DNA from: Clostridium sp. AWRP | Lineage (GTDB): Bacteria; Bacillota; Clostridia; Clostridiales; Clostridiaceae | Direction of reading: 5' to 3' | Assembly: GCF_004006395.2 (NCBI RefSeq) | Contig: NZ_CP029758.2 | Location: forward strand, 4,030,001-4,094,000 | DNA length: 64,000 nucleotides | Part shown: positions 30,890-39,577 of the stretch, in pieces | How the letters are laid out: every line of letters begins with the position of its first letter | Numbering within the stretch: the stretch's first letter is position 1 | The notes under the pieces: model-generated | Seen by the model: the letters and a program-made list of their open reading frames with translations, nothing else | Database searches by the model: none | Told to the model about the DNA's origin: nothing | Made by a program: the position numbers and the translations under genes

Positions 30890-33634
30890 TTAAGCCAATA
30901 TGCTATCTAAAATATCTCTTATCTTCCTCTCTTCTTCACTTCCATCAGTAGGAAGTCTTAAACATTGAATATTATATTTTTTAAGTATCTCATCCTTTAT
31001 CTCATCTCTCTCAAGTTGTTTAAGATTATCTTCATGATATGCAGTACCATCAACTTCAATTGCTAATATAGGCGTTTTATCCATTTTATTAAATATAATA
31101 AAATCATTATGAGAACAAGGACATGACACAAATTCTTTTTCACGGTCATCTAATAAACTTCTATCTTTTATAATTAAGTTTAGAGGATAATGCATTACTT
31201 TACCAATTGAATTATAATCTTTTAGAATATTATCTAGAAGTGAATTGACTATATTTTCAGAATTAAATTCAGAATTATTGCTATGTCCTTTTAAATATCT
31301 ATTCATTTTTTGAGCATTACACTTATATAACATATCAAACACAGAACTTACTTTACTTATACTTACTTCACCATTACTGTATTTTATATATCTTATTAGG
31401 TCTGCAATATTGCTATCCTTATTATCATCACAATCATTATTAGTAACAAGGATAAACTTCTTTTTTGCTCTAGAAACTGCTACATTAATTAAATTTGGAT
31501 CATCTATAAAATCATTGACTTCATTTGCTACAGTAGACAATATAATTATATCATTTTCTTGTCCTTGAAATTTATGAATCGTATCAATCTTCACATACTC
31601 ATCCTTGATCTCCTTCTGTAGCAGATTTATCTGATCCCTGTATGGAGATATAATACCTATGGACTTTTCATCTTTATTAAAACTAGGAAGTATCTCCTGC
31701 TTAATAATATCTACCTGCCTCTGATTTCTGCGACACCTTGCATGATTTCCTTCTGATGTTTTCTTTACCATTATAGGACAATCTTCTGATTCCTTTGTCA
31801 TAATTATAAGTTCATCATTATAGAACTTCTTATTGCAGAACTCAATAATTTTAGGATTACATCTATAGTGTTCTTTAAGAAGTGTTTTAGGGATATCTTT
31901 ATAGAGACTTATTATAGATGACAGAAGACTGTTATCTGCATAACTATACCCTTGATCCAATTCATAATATCTCTTTAATATATCATCACATTTCTCTCTA
32001 ACTTCTCTCGTAATTATATTAGGGAGTTGTTTTAAATCTCCAACAATTACAGCATTTTTAGCACATGACAATGCTAATGCACCTGCAGCAAGATCAACCT
32101 GTGATGATTCGTCGATTATTACATAATCAAATAAATACTCACTCGGTATACATGTTCTTAATGAATGTGTTGTACTTAAGACAACTGGATAATCTTTAAT
32201 AAAATCTTTATAATTTGCCTTAAAAGAATTTATGCCAAATAATTTTCTTGATTTATTCCCCTTAAATCTATTAGCAAGAGTATCCTTTAATATAGCCATT
32301 GAATTATTAGTATATTCATCTATTAGACTATCAAAACTATGATTATTAAGCTGCTTTTCATATGTTGCGATGCTCTCGATTAATTCCTTAACCTTTAACC
32401 CATAATATGCATTTCTTAATTCGTTAACTATAGTCTCCTTATTATTTCTATAGAATTTAAAACTTGTTATCCGATATTTTAAAAGATTCCTAATTTTAAT
32501 AAAAAATGATGATTGTATATCTTTAATTTCATATTCAAAAATAAGATCTCTTAACTTATCGGCATTAATTCTACCAATAAATTTCAATGATTTATCTATT
32601 TTATAATTATTAGCTTCCTCTTTAAATCGTTTTGCTTCGAGTTCAATTTGAGAATATTCTTCCTTAAGCTTTGCAAGCTCAACCTGTACTTCAAGAAGTT
32701 TCAAGATATTTGCCTGATCTGATTCAATGCTTCCTTTAATCTTTTCAAGTTTTTCATAATTTTCTTTCCATGATGCAAAATCAGGATACACTCCTGTCTG
32801 ATTTTTAAAGAATTCTTTCTTGTTATCGGATTTGCCTAAATATGCAGCAATAAACTCAATATCATAAATTTTCAACTTATCAACTACATTCTGAGTTGCT
32901 GAATTATTATTAGATACTACAGCTGCAGTCTTTCCTTGCAGAATTATATTGGCAAGAATATTAAGAATAGTCTGAGTCTTACCTGTACCCGGAGGTCCCT
33001 CAATGACACTCAGTTTATTACATAATGCCTTTTCAGTGGCTTCCTTCTGGCTTAGATTAAAACCAAATGGGAAAATTGCATTTTTATTAATTTTAGTATC
33101 TTTTATTTCATGAGGATTTAGGTAATCAGCAAGCACACTATGCGGATTAACAAACTTGAGTTTTTCATATAAACTTCCTAAAAAACTACTTTCTACCTCA
33201 CCTTCACCCTTAGGCATCTTTATTTCATTTGCAATCTCTTTTAAATATTCAAAGCAATTATTATTCTTTTTATCCTCTAAAGCCGATTTCTCAATTCTAA
33301 TATCATACATATCATAAAGACTTTTATATCCGTTCTTATAAAACAGTTTGATCTTGCTACGAAAATATATTACCTTATCAAGTCCCCATAACGGTATATC
33401 ACCTTCATACACAGCAATATCATCTGATATATGTATAATCTGTTCAGCTTTCTGCCAATCAACGCTTAAATATACATAGCTATAAGTTTTAGCTGAATTC
33501 TTAAAATTCACATTGTATTTTCCTGTTAATTCATCATAACTACAATATTTTACTTCTTCAGTCTTATCTTCTCCTTTAATTAACACTAACTGCTCATTCT
33601 CATTCAATTCTCTATACTCTCCTATATCCAACAT
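30890..33634 (-). CDS. SF1 (Dna2/Upf1-like) helicase fused to DUF2726 nuclease-like domain
   Basis: A 914-residue protein. Residues 1-~200 are unassigned. The helicase core has Walker A GPPGTGKTQ (about 213-221), a coiled-coil-rich insertion (about 290-340), DESSQVD (Walker B, about 505), GDLKQLP, the late motif FQGQEND and SRAKKKF. Residues ~820-914 carry a DUF2726/Vsr-like PD-(D/E)XK pattern (HNDFIIF, AIEVDGTAYH, QLERDEIKDEIL, CLRLP). Such fusions are found near mobile DNA and some act in phage defence. It stands alone among element relics. Function in defence or repair is inference. Confidence 0.8.
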   Translation of the reverse strand: MLDIGEYRELNENEQLVLIKGEDKTEEVKYCSYDELTGKYNVNFKNSAKTYSYVYLSVDWQKAEQIIHISDDIAVYEGDIPLWGLDKVIYFRSKIKLFYKNGYKSLYDMYDIRIEKSALEDKKNNNCFEYLKEIANEIKMPKGEGEVESSFLGSLYEKLKFVNPHSVLADYLNPHEIKDTKINKNAIFPFGFNLSQKEATEKALCNKLSVIEGPPGTGKTQTILNILANIILQGKTAAVVSNNNSATQNVVDKLKIYDIEFIAAYLGKSDNKKEFFKNQTGVYPDFASWKENYEKLEKIKGSIESDQANILKLLEVQVELAKLKEEYSQIELEAKRFKEEANNYKIDKSLKFIGRINADKLRDLIFEYEIKDIQSSFFIKIRNLLKYRITSFKFYRNNKETIVNELRNAYYGLKVKELIESIATYEKQLNNHSFDSLIDEYTNNSMAILKDTLANRFKGNKSRKLFGINSFKANYKDFIKDYPVVLSTTHSLRTCIPSEYLFDYVIIDESSQVDLAAGALALSCAKNAVIVGDLKQLPNIITREVREKCDDILKRYYELDQGYSYADNSLLSSIISLYKDIPKTLLKEHYRCNPKIIEFCNKKFYNDELIIMTKESEDCPIMVKKTSEGNHARCRRNQRQVDIIKQEILPSFNKDEKSIGIISPYRDQINLLQKEIKDEYVKIDTIHKFQGQENDIIILSTVANEVNDFIDDPNLINVAVSRAKKKFILVTNNDCDDNKDSNIADLIRYIKYSNGEVSISKVSSVFDMLYKCNAQKMNRYLKGHSNNSEFNSENIVNSLLDNILKDYNSIGKVMHYPLNLIIKDRSLLDDREKEFVSCPCSHNDFIIFNKMDKTPILAIEVDGTAYHEDNLKQLERDEIKDEILKKYNIQCLRLPTDGSEEERKIRDILDSILA

Positions 33635-33787
33635 TATCTATAGATTCAATTATAATCATATAAAAATAACCTTCAAGCTATTTCTGATAATCTACAACAT
33701 ACGCCTCAGATATATGCTTTACGACCTGTACTCGAATTGATGAACACATATGAGTTAGATATAATAATCATATGGCGGAGACAAGAA
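33635..33787. other. Upstream region of the helicase gene
   Basis: No gene seen. It should hold the helicase promoter. GTTGTAGATT-type AT-rich sequence runs into the IS3 relic. Confidence 0.4.
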
Positions 33788-33946
33788 ATGTCAGGTAATG
33801 ATGGAAGGTATAATGCATAGTTTAGAACTGATACTATAAGACTTGTATTAGAAGAAGGCAGTTCTGCAGTCAGCGTGTCAAATGACTTGGGAATAACTGA
33901 TTAACCTTTAAGAAACTGGATAAATAATATCAAGAGTACACAATGA
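33788..33946 (+). pseudogene. IS3-family orfA (transposase helix-turn-helix) relic
   Basis: One frame reads MSGNDGRYNA, stop, FRTDTIRLVLEEG...VSVSNDLGITD, stop, PLRNWINNI, which follows the IS3 OrfA helix-turn-helix protein (family pattern: RY..EFK..A..LV.E.G.S...VA.DLGI...L..W). Two in-frame stops and the absence of orfB or terminal repeats show that it is dead. Confidence 0.75.
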
Positions 33947-34036
33947 ATTTTGAATTGCATAATAGTAAAAGCTTTAATATGGATAGGTAATATCATATGT
34001 GCAAGTAACTAAAATAAAAAGTTACTTCTTGACTTT

Positions 34037-34694
34037 TTACACAAATCTAGGTACGTTCTCTAATATTGGGTTGTTGGATGTTCTCCAATAGCTTTTTCTT
34101 ATATTAGCAAATTCCCATGCTTTATTATTTTGTGTTCCTAATTTTACAAGATTATCGTGTTTTATTTCAATGTTTTCCCATTATTTTCAAAAACACCTTT
34201 TTACCCTTCGCCTTAACCATTCATCAAGCTTCTTAAGAATACTTTTCATATTCACGATAGCAAAATAGTTTACCCATTCAACTATTGCTTGTTTTAATTT
34301 TAAAAACCTATATTCCATATTCATTGCATTACTTCTTGAAGTTAATTTCTTAAGTTTGGCTTTAAATCTATTCAAAGATTTCTCATGAATTCTTATTCTA
34401 TACTCGCCTTTACCCCTATAAAAGGAAAATCCTAAAAACTTAAATTTCCACCCTCCTGACAAGTTGTGGTTTATATCTTCCTTCATGTACTGATTGCCTT
34501 AATTCCTACCCATGTTCTTTTAGATATTGCAAAAGTTCGTCTAATGTCATGCCATCAATACCATGACTTCCTTTATTGGACATAGAAGAATTACTATGCA
34601 CTCTACATTGCTTTTGAGTTCCACTCTCTTTCCTTGTAGATAGCCTTTCTTATGAAGTTGTCTGCTTTTATCATAATTCTTCGTATCTTTTAAA
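34037..34694 (-). pseudogene. Group II intron reverse transcriptase/maturase, internally deleted
   Basis: Fragments in order on the minus strand are: N-terminal DKSRQLHKKGYLQ (34660s), a frameshift, NKGSHGIDGMTLDELL with a TAG after KEHG, then VRRVEI near 34450. A deletion removes the reverse-transcriptase core including the YADD region. The frame resumes at FLGFSFYRGKG and continues through the maturase X domain (WVNYFAIVN, LRRRVKRCF). TGA and TAA replace the expected Trp and Gln codons, and the tail WEFANIRKSYWRTSNNPIL ends at 34037. At least five lesions. Confidence 0.85.
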
Positions 34695-35109
34695 TTCTGA
34701 AACCTCCTATTGTTCAGTCCTTCCCACGCTGACGCATACTGCGTGGTACTATGACCTCTGCTGACTTCTGATAGTTCAACTACACATCACTGCGTAGATT
34801 ATTATTTCTAATTTCATATCCATAACATACCTATCAGACCTCCTCAGGTAAGAACCCAATCTTTTACTCCATCTATCTGCTACATTTACACCGTCTGTCT
34901 CGGATAGGTTAGGGCTTCAGTTTGTGTTGCAACCTCACCCACAGACATATGCCTTATATGTAGTTTGTGTCCATTAGACCAAAGTTTTGCCGCCGATTTC
35001 CTTCAGATTCCACGTCACCATGGACACCCTTGTCTTAAGCTATGCACTTGGTACTATCAACCCGTGCTAGGAACTTTCACCCTTTAGATTGCATTCATAC
35101 TGGACGCAC
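34037..35109 (-). mobile_element. Degenerate group II intron
   Basis: The 5' boundary GTGCGTCCAG is at 35109, followed by a long G/C-richer structured region (35109-34700) and the broken maturase gene. The expected domain V and the AY-type 3' end are not recognisable below 34037, so the right boundary is uncertain. The intron begins directly after the TTTTGTT tail of the tRNA-Trp terminator, the type of site used by terminator-targeting bacterial group II introns. Confidence 0.8.
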
Positions 35110-35147
35110 AACAAAAGCCAGCAGAACCATTGATTCTACTGACTTTA
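35110..35147 (-). terminator. Terminator of tRNA-Trp
   Basis: On the minus strand AAGTCAGTAGAATC pairs with GGTTCTGCTGGCTT (with G-U pairs), followed by TTTTGTT; the group II intron starts at the next base. Confidence 0.8.
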
Positions 35148-35150
35148 TCT

Positions 35151-35226
35151 TGGCAGGGGTAGTAGGTCTCGAACCTACAACCTACGGTTTTGGAGACCGG
35201 CACTCTACCAATTGAGCTATACCCCT
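35151..35226 (-). tRNA. tRNA-Trp (CCA anticodon)
   Basis: A 76-nt cloverleaf: acceptor AGGGGTA, D-arm with AGCTCAATTGGTAGAG, anticodon loop CTCCAAA giving CCA, T-arm GGTTCGAGACC, and an encoded 3' CCA (35151-35153). It reads UGG, the same codon found as specifier in the T-box before trpS. Confidence 0.97.
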
Positions 35227-35272
35227 AAGACGTTAATAATTATATAATATAAACTAATAAAATGCAAGCTTT

Positions 35273-36205
35273 TTATTTTTTATAAATATTTTCTAGACTA
35301 TTTATATTATGTTTAAGGGTTTCTGCATAGTTAAAATCCCCATTATAAATCTCTATTTTAGAAGTTTTTATATTATAAATTTTTATCAACTCTTCATTAC
35401 TTTTAACTACAGCATCATTATTATAAAGAAGAACTACCTTATTATCCTTTAATTTTTGTTCTAAATTTTTCTGACCTGCTGAATCCAAAGGCATTATGTT
35501 ATTATCTTCCCTTGGACTTACATCTAAAAATTTCAAATTATTATACTTTGCAAAATAACTGAGTTCATCTTCTACAACAATAAAAGTGTAATTGCTCAAT
35601 TCTCCATCTACTGATTTTAATTCTTTCTTATAATCATCTAATTTATTCAAAGTTTCAGAGAAATTTTTCTCATAAAAATCTCTACTCTTAGCATCTCTAT
35701 CCTCAAGCGCGTTTTTAATATTCATAAGTGCTATCCTATAATTATCAATATTGTTAACATAATAAGGGTTATCTTTTAAAATTGTATTATTATATTTCAC
35801 TATTCTGCTATAAGATAAGAGATTTATTCCTCTTGAAACATTTATAACCCCAACCTTACTTCTATTTAATTTGTCCACAAAAGTATTTACCCAAGGCTCA
35901 TAATCTGCACCTACGTAAAAAAATATATCTTTTTTAGATACATTTTTTACACTATCTTCAGTAAATTTAAAATCTACTTCACTTTTTCTATCATTAAACA
36001 TATATTCTACTATATGTCTGTTTCCTACTATAGACTTTACCATATTATATAGAAATTTATCTGTAGTAACTATATTTAATTGTACATTATTCCTTACCTG
36101 CAATTTATTGTTATTTTTATATTCTTCTTTACTATTGCATCCAACAACAATAAAAATTATTAAAAAAGACATAATTAAGCTCAATACTCTTTTCAAGAGT
36201 TTCAC
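35273..36205 (-). CDS. ZnuA-fold lipoprotein lacking the metal ligands
   Basis: A 310-residue lipoprotein (lipobox IIFIVVGCNSK) that aligns by eye along its length with cluster A-I metal-binding proteins such as the one at 2025-2954. The three metal-binding His are all replaced: PHEYEP corresponds to EVDFKF, DPHVW to DNPYYV, and TGHAAF to VEDELSYF. The overall fold markers remain (YVGADYEPWV, YEKNFSETLNKLDDY). It is probably a real, expressed lipoprotein that no longer binds zinc, or binds something else. No transporter genes are adjacent. Confidence 0.75.
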   Translation of the reverse strand: MKLLKRVLSLIMSFLIIFIVVGCNSKEEYKNNNKLQVRNNVQLNIVTTDKFLYNMVKSIVGNRHIVEYMFNDRKSEVDFKFTEDSVKNVSKKDIFFYVGADYEPWVNTFVDKLNRSKVGVINVSRGINLLSYSRIVKYNNTILKDNPYYVNNIDNYRIALMNIKNALEDRDAKSRDFYEKNFSETLNKLDDYKKELKSVDGELSNYTFIVVEDELSYFAKYNNLKFLDVSPREDNNIMPLDSAGQKNLEQKLKDNKVVLLYNNDAVVKSNEELIKIYNIKTSKIEIYNGDFNYAETLKHNINSLENIYKK

Positions 36206-36402
36206 CTTCCTATCCAGAATGCAAACAAATTAAATCATAACAAATACATTTTACATAATGTATTTTAACATTGCAAATCACAATACCTATTTTACAAATA
36301 ATTTTTATTTTTTACATTGCTTATCCATAAGTATTTATTGACACATTTCATTGTGATAAAATTAGGTGTACAGATTATATTCTATTTAAGGGGGGTTTAT
36401 CC

Positions 36403-37713
36403 ATGAAGGTTAGTATGGACAAAACAATAAGGGCCATGTCAATTGCACTGGATTTAGCTCAAATGAGTTCTAAATATGATAGCTTTACTGGAAATGATCC
36501 AATCATTGAAAATATAACTAATATAAACTATTCGGATCATCGATTTATCCATCATTCCCAGAGGACTACCTATATAGCGCTTGAAATTGCAAATCATCTA
36601 AAATTAAGTGATAAATTTAAAAAACAACTTTATGTATCAGCTCTACTGCATGATATAGGAGCTGCTACCTTTTTATCTCAGAGTCATTCTTCTAATCTAT
36701 TTATAAAAGAACATTGTGAAATTGGTAATAAAATAACTAAGTCTTTTCCCTACTTTCATGATATATCAAATATAATACTATATCATCATGAAAATTTTGA
36801 TGGAAGTGGCGCTATAGGATTAAAGGGAAATATGATCCCTCTAGAAAGTCAAATAATAAGGATTTCTGATTTAACAGAACTTATATATAACGAAAATATA
36901 TCTAACTATCAGCAAAAAAATAATATTATCTCATGGATTAGAAAAAATTCTAAAAAAATTTTTTCTGAAACAATTGCAAATGCATTTTTAGAAAGTGCAT
37001 CTTCTGATATATTTTGGCTTAATCTTCAAAATATAGATTTTATTGACTTTATACTAGATGAAACCCATCCCAAGTTAAATATGTTTATGAATCTCCATGA
37101 GTTTGAAGCGATATCTAAAATATTTGCAAACATAATAGATAACAAAAGTAAATTCACTGCAACTCATTCCCAGGGTATAGCAAATCTGGCCTATTTAGTT
37201 TCAAAATTCATTGGATATCCAGAAGAAAAGTGTCATGAAATGAAAATTGCAGGTCTCCTGCATGATATAGGTAAGCTATCCATTCCTCTCTATATACTTG
37301 ACAAAAATGGTTCTCTGTCAAGTGAGGAATTCGGTATAATAAAATCTCATGCATATTATACTAGAATAATATTAAATAAAATAGGCGATATTCCTAATAT
37401 AAGCAAATGGGCATCAAATCATCACGAAAAGTTAAATGGCAGTGGATACCCTCAAGGCTTAAAAGCAGATGAATTATCTGAAGAATGCAGAATTATGGCA
37501 GTGTGTGATATATATCAAGCCCTTACAGAAAATAGGCCTTATAGAAATGGCATGAGTTCGGAAAAAGCCTTTAACATAATGGACGAAATGGTATCTGGAG
37601 GATTTATATGTAACCATGCGCTAAACCATCTAAAGGAAGCAATAAGTAATCTTCCTAATTTAAGTTCTTATGAAGATCATATACCTATTTCCTACAATTC
37701 TGAAATGAAATAA
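36403..37713 (+). CDS. Protein with tandem HD/HD-GYP domains (c-di-GMP phosphodiesterase-like)
   Basis: A 436-residue protein with two HD modules. The first (about 40-175) has FIHHSQRTT, LLHDIGA and HHENFDGSG, so it is HD-GYP-like although the GYP itself is changed. The second (about 245-415) is a full HD-GYP: HSQGIAN, LLHDIGKLSIP, HHEKLNGSGYP, and a VCDIYQALTENRPYR segment. HD-GYP enzymes linearise cyclic di-GMP. No receiver or sensor domain is attached. Ribosome site AAGGGGGG. Confidence 0.85.
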   Translation: MKVSMDKTIRAMSIALDLAQMSSKYDSFTGNDPIIENITNINYSDHRFIHHSQRTTYIALEIANHLKLSDKFKKQLYVSALLHDIGAATFLSQSHSSNLFIKEHCEIGNKITKSFPYFHDISNIILYHHENFDGSGAIGLKGNMIPLESQIIRISDLTELIYNENISNYQQKNNIISWIRKNSKKIFSETIANAFLESASSDIFWLNLQNIDFIDFILDETHPKLNMFMNLHEFEAISKIFANIIDNKSKFTATHSQGIANLAYLVSKFIGYPEEKCHEMKIAGLLHDIGKLSIPLYILDKNGSLSSEEFGIIKSHAYYTRIILNKIGDIPNISKWASNHHEKLNGSGYPQGLKADELSEECRIMAVCDIYQALTENRPYRNGMSSEKAFNIMDEMVSGGFICNHALNHLKEAISNLPNLSSYEDHIPISYNSEMK

Positions 37714-37770
37714 TATATTTCTTCACTTTTTAATACATTTTAGATACAATATTCTATGAGGTGATTTGCT

Positions 37771-38226
37771 GTGGAATTTATTTTAAATAGTGTTGAAGAT
37801 ACCATTAATCTAGGCAAAAAAATAGGCAGCTTATTAAATGCTGGTGACATAATTTGTCTAAATGGTGACTTAGGCACAGGGAAAACCCATTTTACAAAAG
37901 GAATAGCAAAGGGACTTAATATAGAAGATCCTATAACAAGCCCTACATTTACCATAGTAAATGAGTACTATGGTAGATTAAAATTATACCATTTTGATGT
38001 ATACAGGGTTAATGATATAGATGAAATTGCTGAAATTGGATTTGATGAGTATATTTTCAGTGATGCTGTAAGCATTATAGAATGGGCAAATTATATTGAG
38101 GAATTAATACCTAAAGAATGTATATGGGTAAATATTTATAAAATCCCAGAAAAAGGTTTAAATTGTAGAAAAATAATAATAAAATATCATGGTAATAGAT
38201 ATGATTACATAAAGGAGCTAAAATAA
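37771..38226 (+). CDS. tsaE: TsaE, tRNA t6A modification ATPase
   Basis: A 151-residue P-loop ATPase: Walker A GDLGTGKTHFTKGI (about residues 33-46), SPTFTIVNEY, HFDVYRV and IIEWANYIEE. With TsaB, TsaC and TsaD it makes N6-threonylcarbamoyl-adenosine at position 37 of ANN-decoding tRNAs. The start is GTG with GAGGTGA upstream. The next gene, tsaB, starts 5 bp after its stop. Confidence 0.95.
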   Translation: MEFILNSVEDTINLGKKIGSLLNAGDIICLNGDLGTGKTHFTKGIAKGLNIEDPITSPTFTIVNEYYGRLKLYHFDVYRVNDIDEIAEIGFDEYIFSDAVSIIEWANYIEELIPKECIWVNIYKIPEKGLNCRKIIIKYHGNRYDYIKELK

Positions 38227-38230
38227 GAAC

Positions 38231-38944
38231 ATGAAAATATTAAGTTTAGATTCTTCCACCGAATCAGCAACTTGTGCTGTAATAGACGACAATAAATTAT
38301 TTGGTGAAATTACTTTTAATTATAAAAAGCAACATTCCACAGTATTAATGCCTATGATAGATACTCTTTTAAAAAACTTAGATATGGATATTCATTCTAT
38401 AGACGGCTTTGTTGTTTCAAAAGGTCCTGGTTCTTTTACAGGACTTAGAATTGGAGCTGCTGTAATAAAAGGACTAAGCCAGGGTACAGGCAAACCCTTT
38501 GTAGGAGTGTCTTCATTAGATGCGTTAGCCTATAATTTATGTTATACCTCTGGTATTATTTGTCCTATATTAGATGCACTTAGAGGAAATGTATACACCG
38601 CCCTCTATAATTTTACAGATAATAAATTAAATATGATAGGCAACCACATGCTCCTTTCCATAGAAGATCTAATTAAAACATTGAACAACTATAATGAACC
38701 CGTGTGTTTCATAGGAGATGCTGTTCCAAAATTTAAGGATGATTTAATTTCAAATATAAAACAAATTCGTTTCTCACCTGCAAATTTAAATTTGGCAAGA
38801 GCTTCTTCTTTAGGTGAATTAGGATTAAAACTTCTAAAATCCGGTATACAAGACGATTTATATAGTTTTGCACCTTTTTATCTAAGAAAATCCCAAGCTG
38901 AAAGGGAATATGAAAAAAAGCTGAGGTCTCAAGTTCATGAATGA
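38231..38944 (+). CDS. tsaB: TsaB, tRNA t6A modification scaffold protein
   Basis: A 237-residue ASKHA-fold protein: N-terminal ILSLDSSTESATCAV, the VSKGPGSFTGLRIG motif (about 62-75) and VGVSSLDALAY are diagnostic. It dimerises with TsaD and is needed for t6A synthesis. It has lost ATPase residues, as TsaB proteins do. Its last 8 bases overlap rimI. Confidence 0.95.
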   Translation: MKILSLDSSTESATCAVIDDNKLFGEITFNYKKQHSTVLMPMIDTLLKNLDMDIHSIDGFVVSKGPGSFTGLRIGAAVIKGLSQGTGKPFVGVSSLDALAYNLCYTSGIICPILDALRGNVYTALYNFTDNKLNMIGNHMLLSIEDLIKTLNNYNEPVCFIGDAVPKFKDDLISNIKQIRFSPANLNLARASSLGELGLKLLKSGIQDDLYSFAPFYLRKSQAEREYEKKLRSQVHE

Positions 38945-39386
38945 TATAGAAATTTGCCCTTTAAAATTAGAACATATTGATAGGATACTTGTAATAGATT
39001 CTTTATGTTTTCCTACACCCTGGAGTAGAAAGTCTCTAGAGAAAGAAATTGAAAACAGTGCACTTACAAAATATGTTGTAGCTAAAAAATCAGGAATAGT
39101 TATAGGCTATGCAGGCATGTGGGTTATACTGGACGAAGGTCATATAACAAATATAGCAGTTCATCCAGAATATAGGGGTATAGGTGTTGGTAGTTTACTC
39201 TTAGAAGCCCTTATAGAAATATGCAAAATTGAATTTATAAAAAGTATGACCTTAGAGGTTAGAGAATCCAATGTACGTGCTCAAAATTTATATAAAAAGT
39301 ACGGTTTTTTACAAAACGGTATACGTAAAGAATATTACAGAGATAATAAAGAAGATGCTCTAATAATGTGGAAATATAATATTTAA
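38937..39386 (+). CDS. rimI: RimI, ribosomal protein S18 N-alpha-acetyltransferase (GNAT)
   Basis: A 149-residue GNAT: ITNIAVHPEYRGIGVGSLLLEAL is the acetyl-CoA loop in two parts (about 71-93), and TLEVRESNVRAQNLYKKYGF follows. The tsaE-tsaB-rimI order is the standard Firmicute arrangement. MITE copy 3 begins 2 bp after its stop. Confidence 0.92.
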   Translation: MNDIEICPLKLEHIDRILVIDSLCFPTPWSRKSLEKEIENSALTKYVVAKKSGIVIGYAGMWVILDEGHITNIAVHPEYRGIGVGSLLLEALIEICKIEFIKSMTLEVRESNVRAQNLYKKYGFLQNGIRKEYYRDNKEDALIMWKYNI

Positions 39387-39387
39387 A

Positions 39388-39574
39388 GCAATTCACAATG
39401 TACAGTTCACAATGCACAATTTAGGTAGATTTTTCTCCGCTGTGCTGCGAAAAATTTTAAATTCAAATCTTATTGAAGCTTTGCTTCAATGGTGCTATAT
39501 TTTAGATTTTCTGAGGTTCTAACGAAAGAAAATCATCCTTAATTGTGAACTGTGCATCGTGCATTGTGAATTGC
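39388..39574 (-). repeat. MITE-like palindromic repeat, copy 3 (inverted)
   Basis: A 187-bp copy in the opposite orientation to copies 1 and 2. The ends are GCAATTCACAAT and ATTGTGAATTGC (perfect 12-bp inverted ends). It fills the whole gap between the convergent rimI and tyrS genes, so its big hairpin probably terminates both transcripts. Confidence 0.9.
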
Positions 39575-39577
39575 TTA

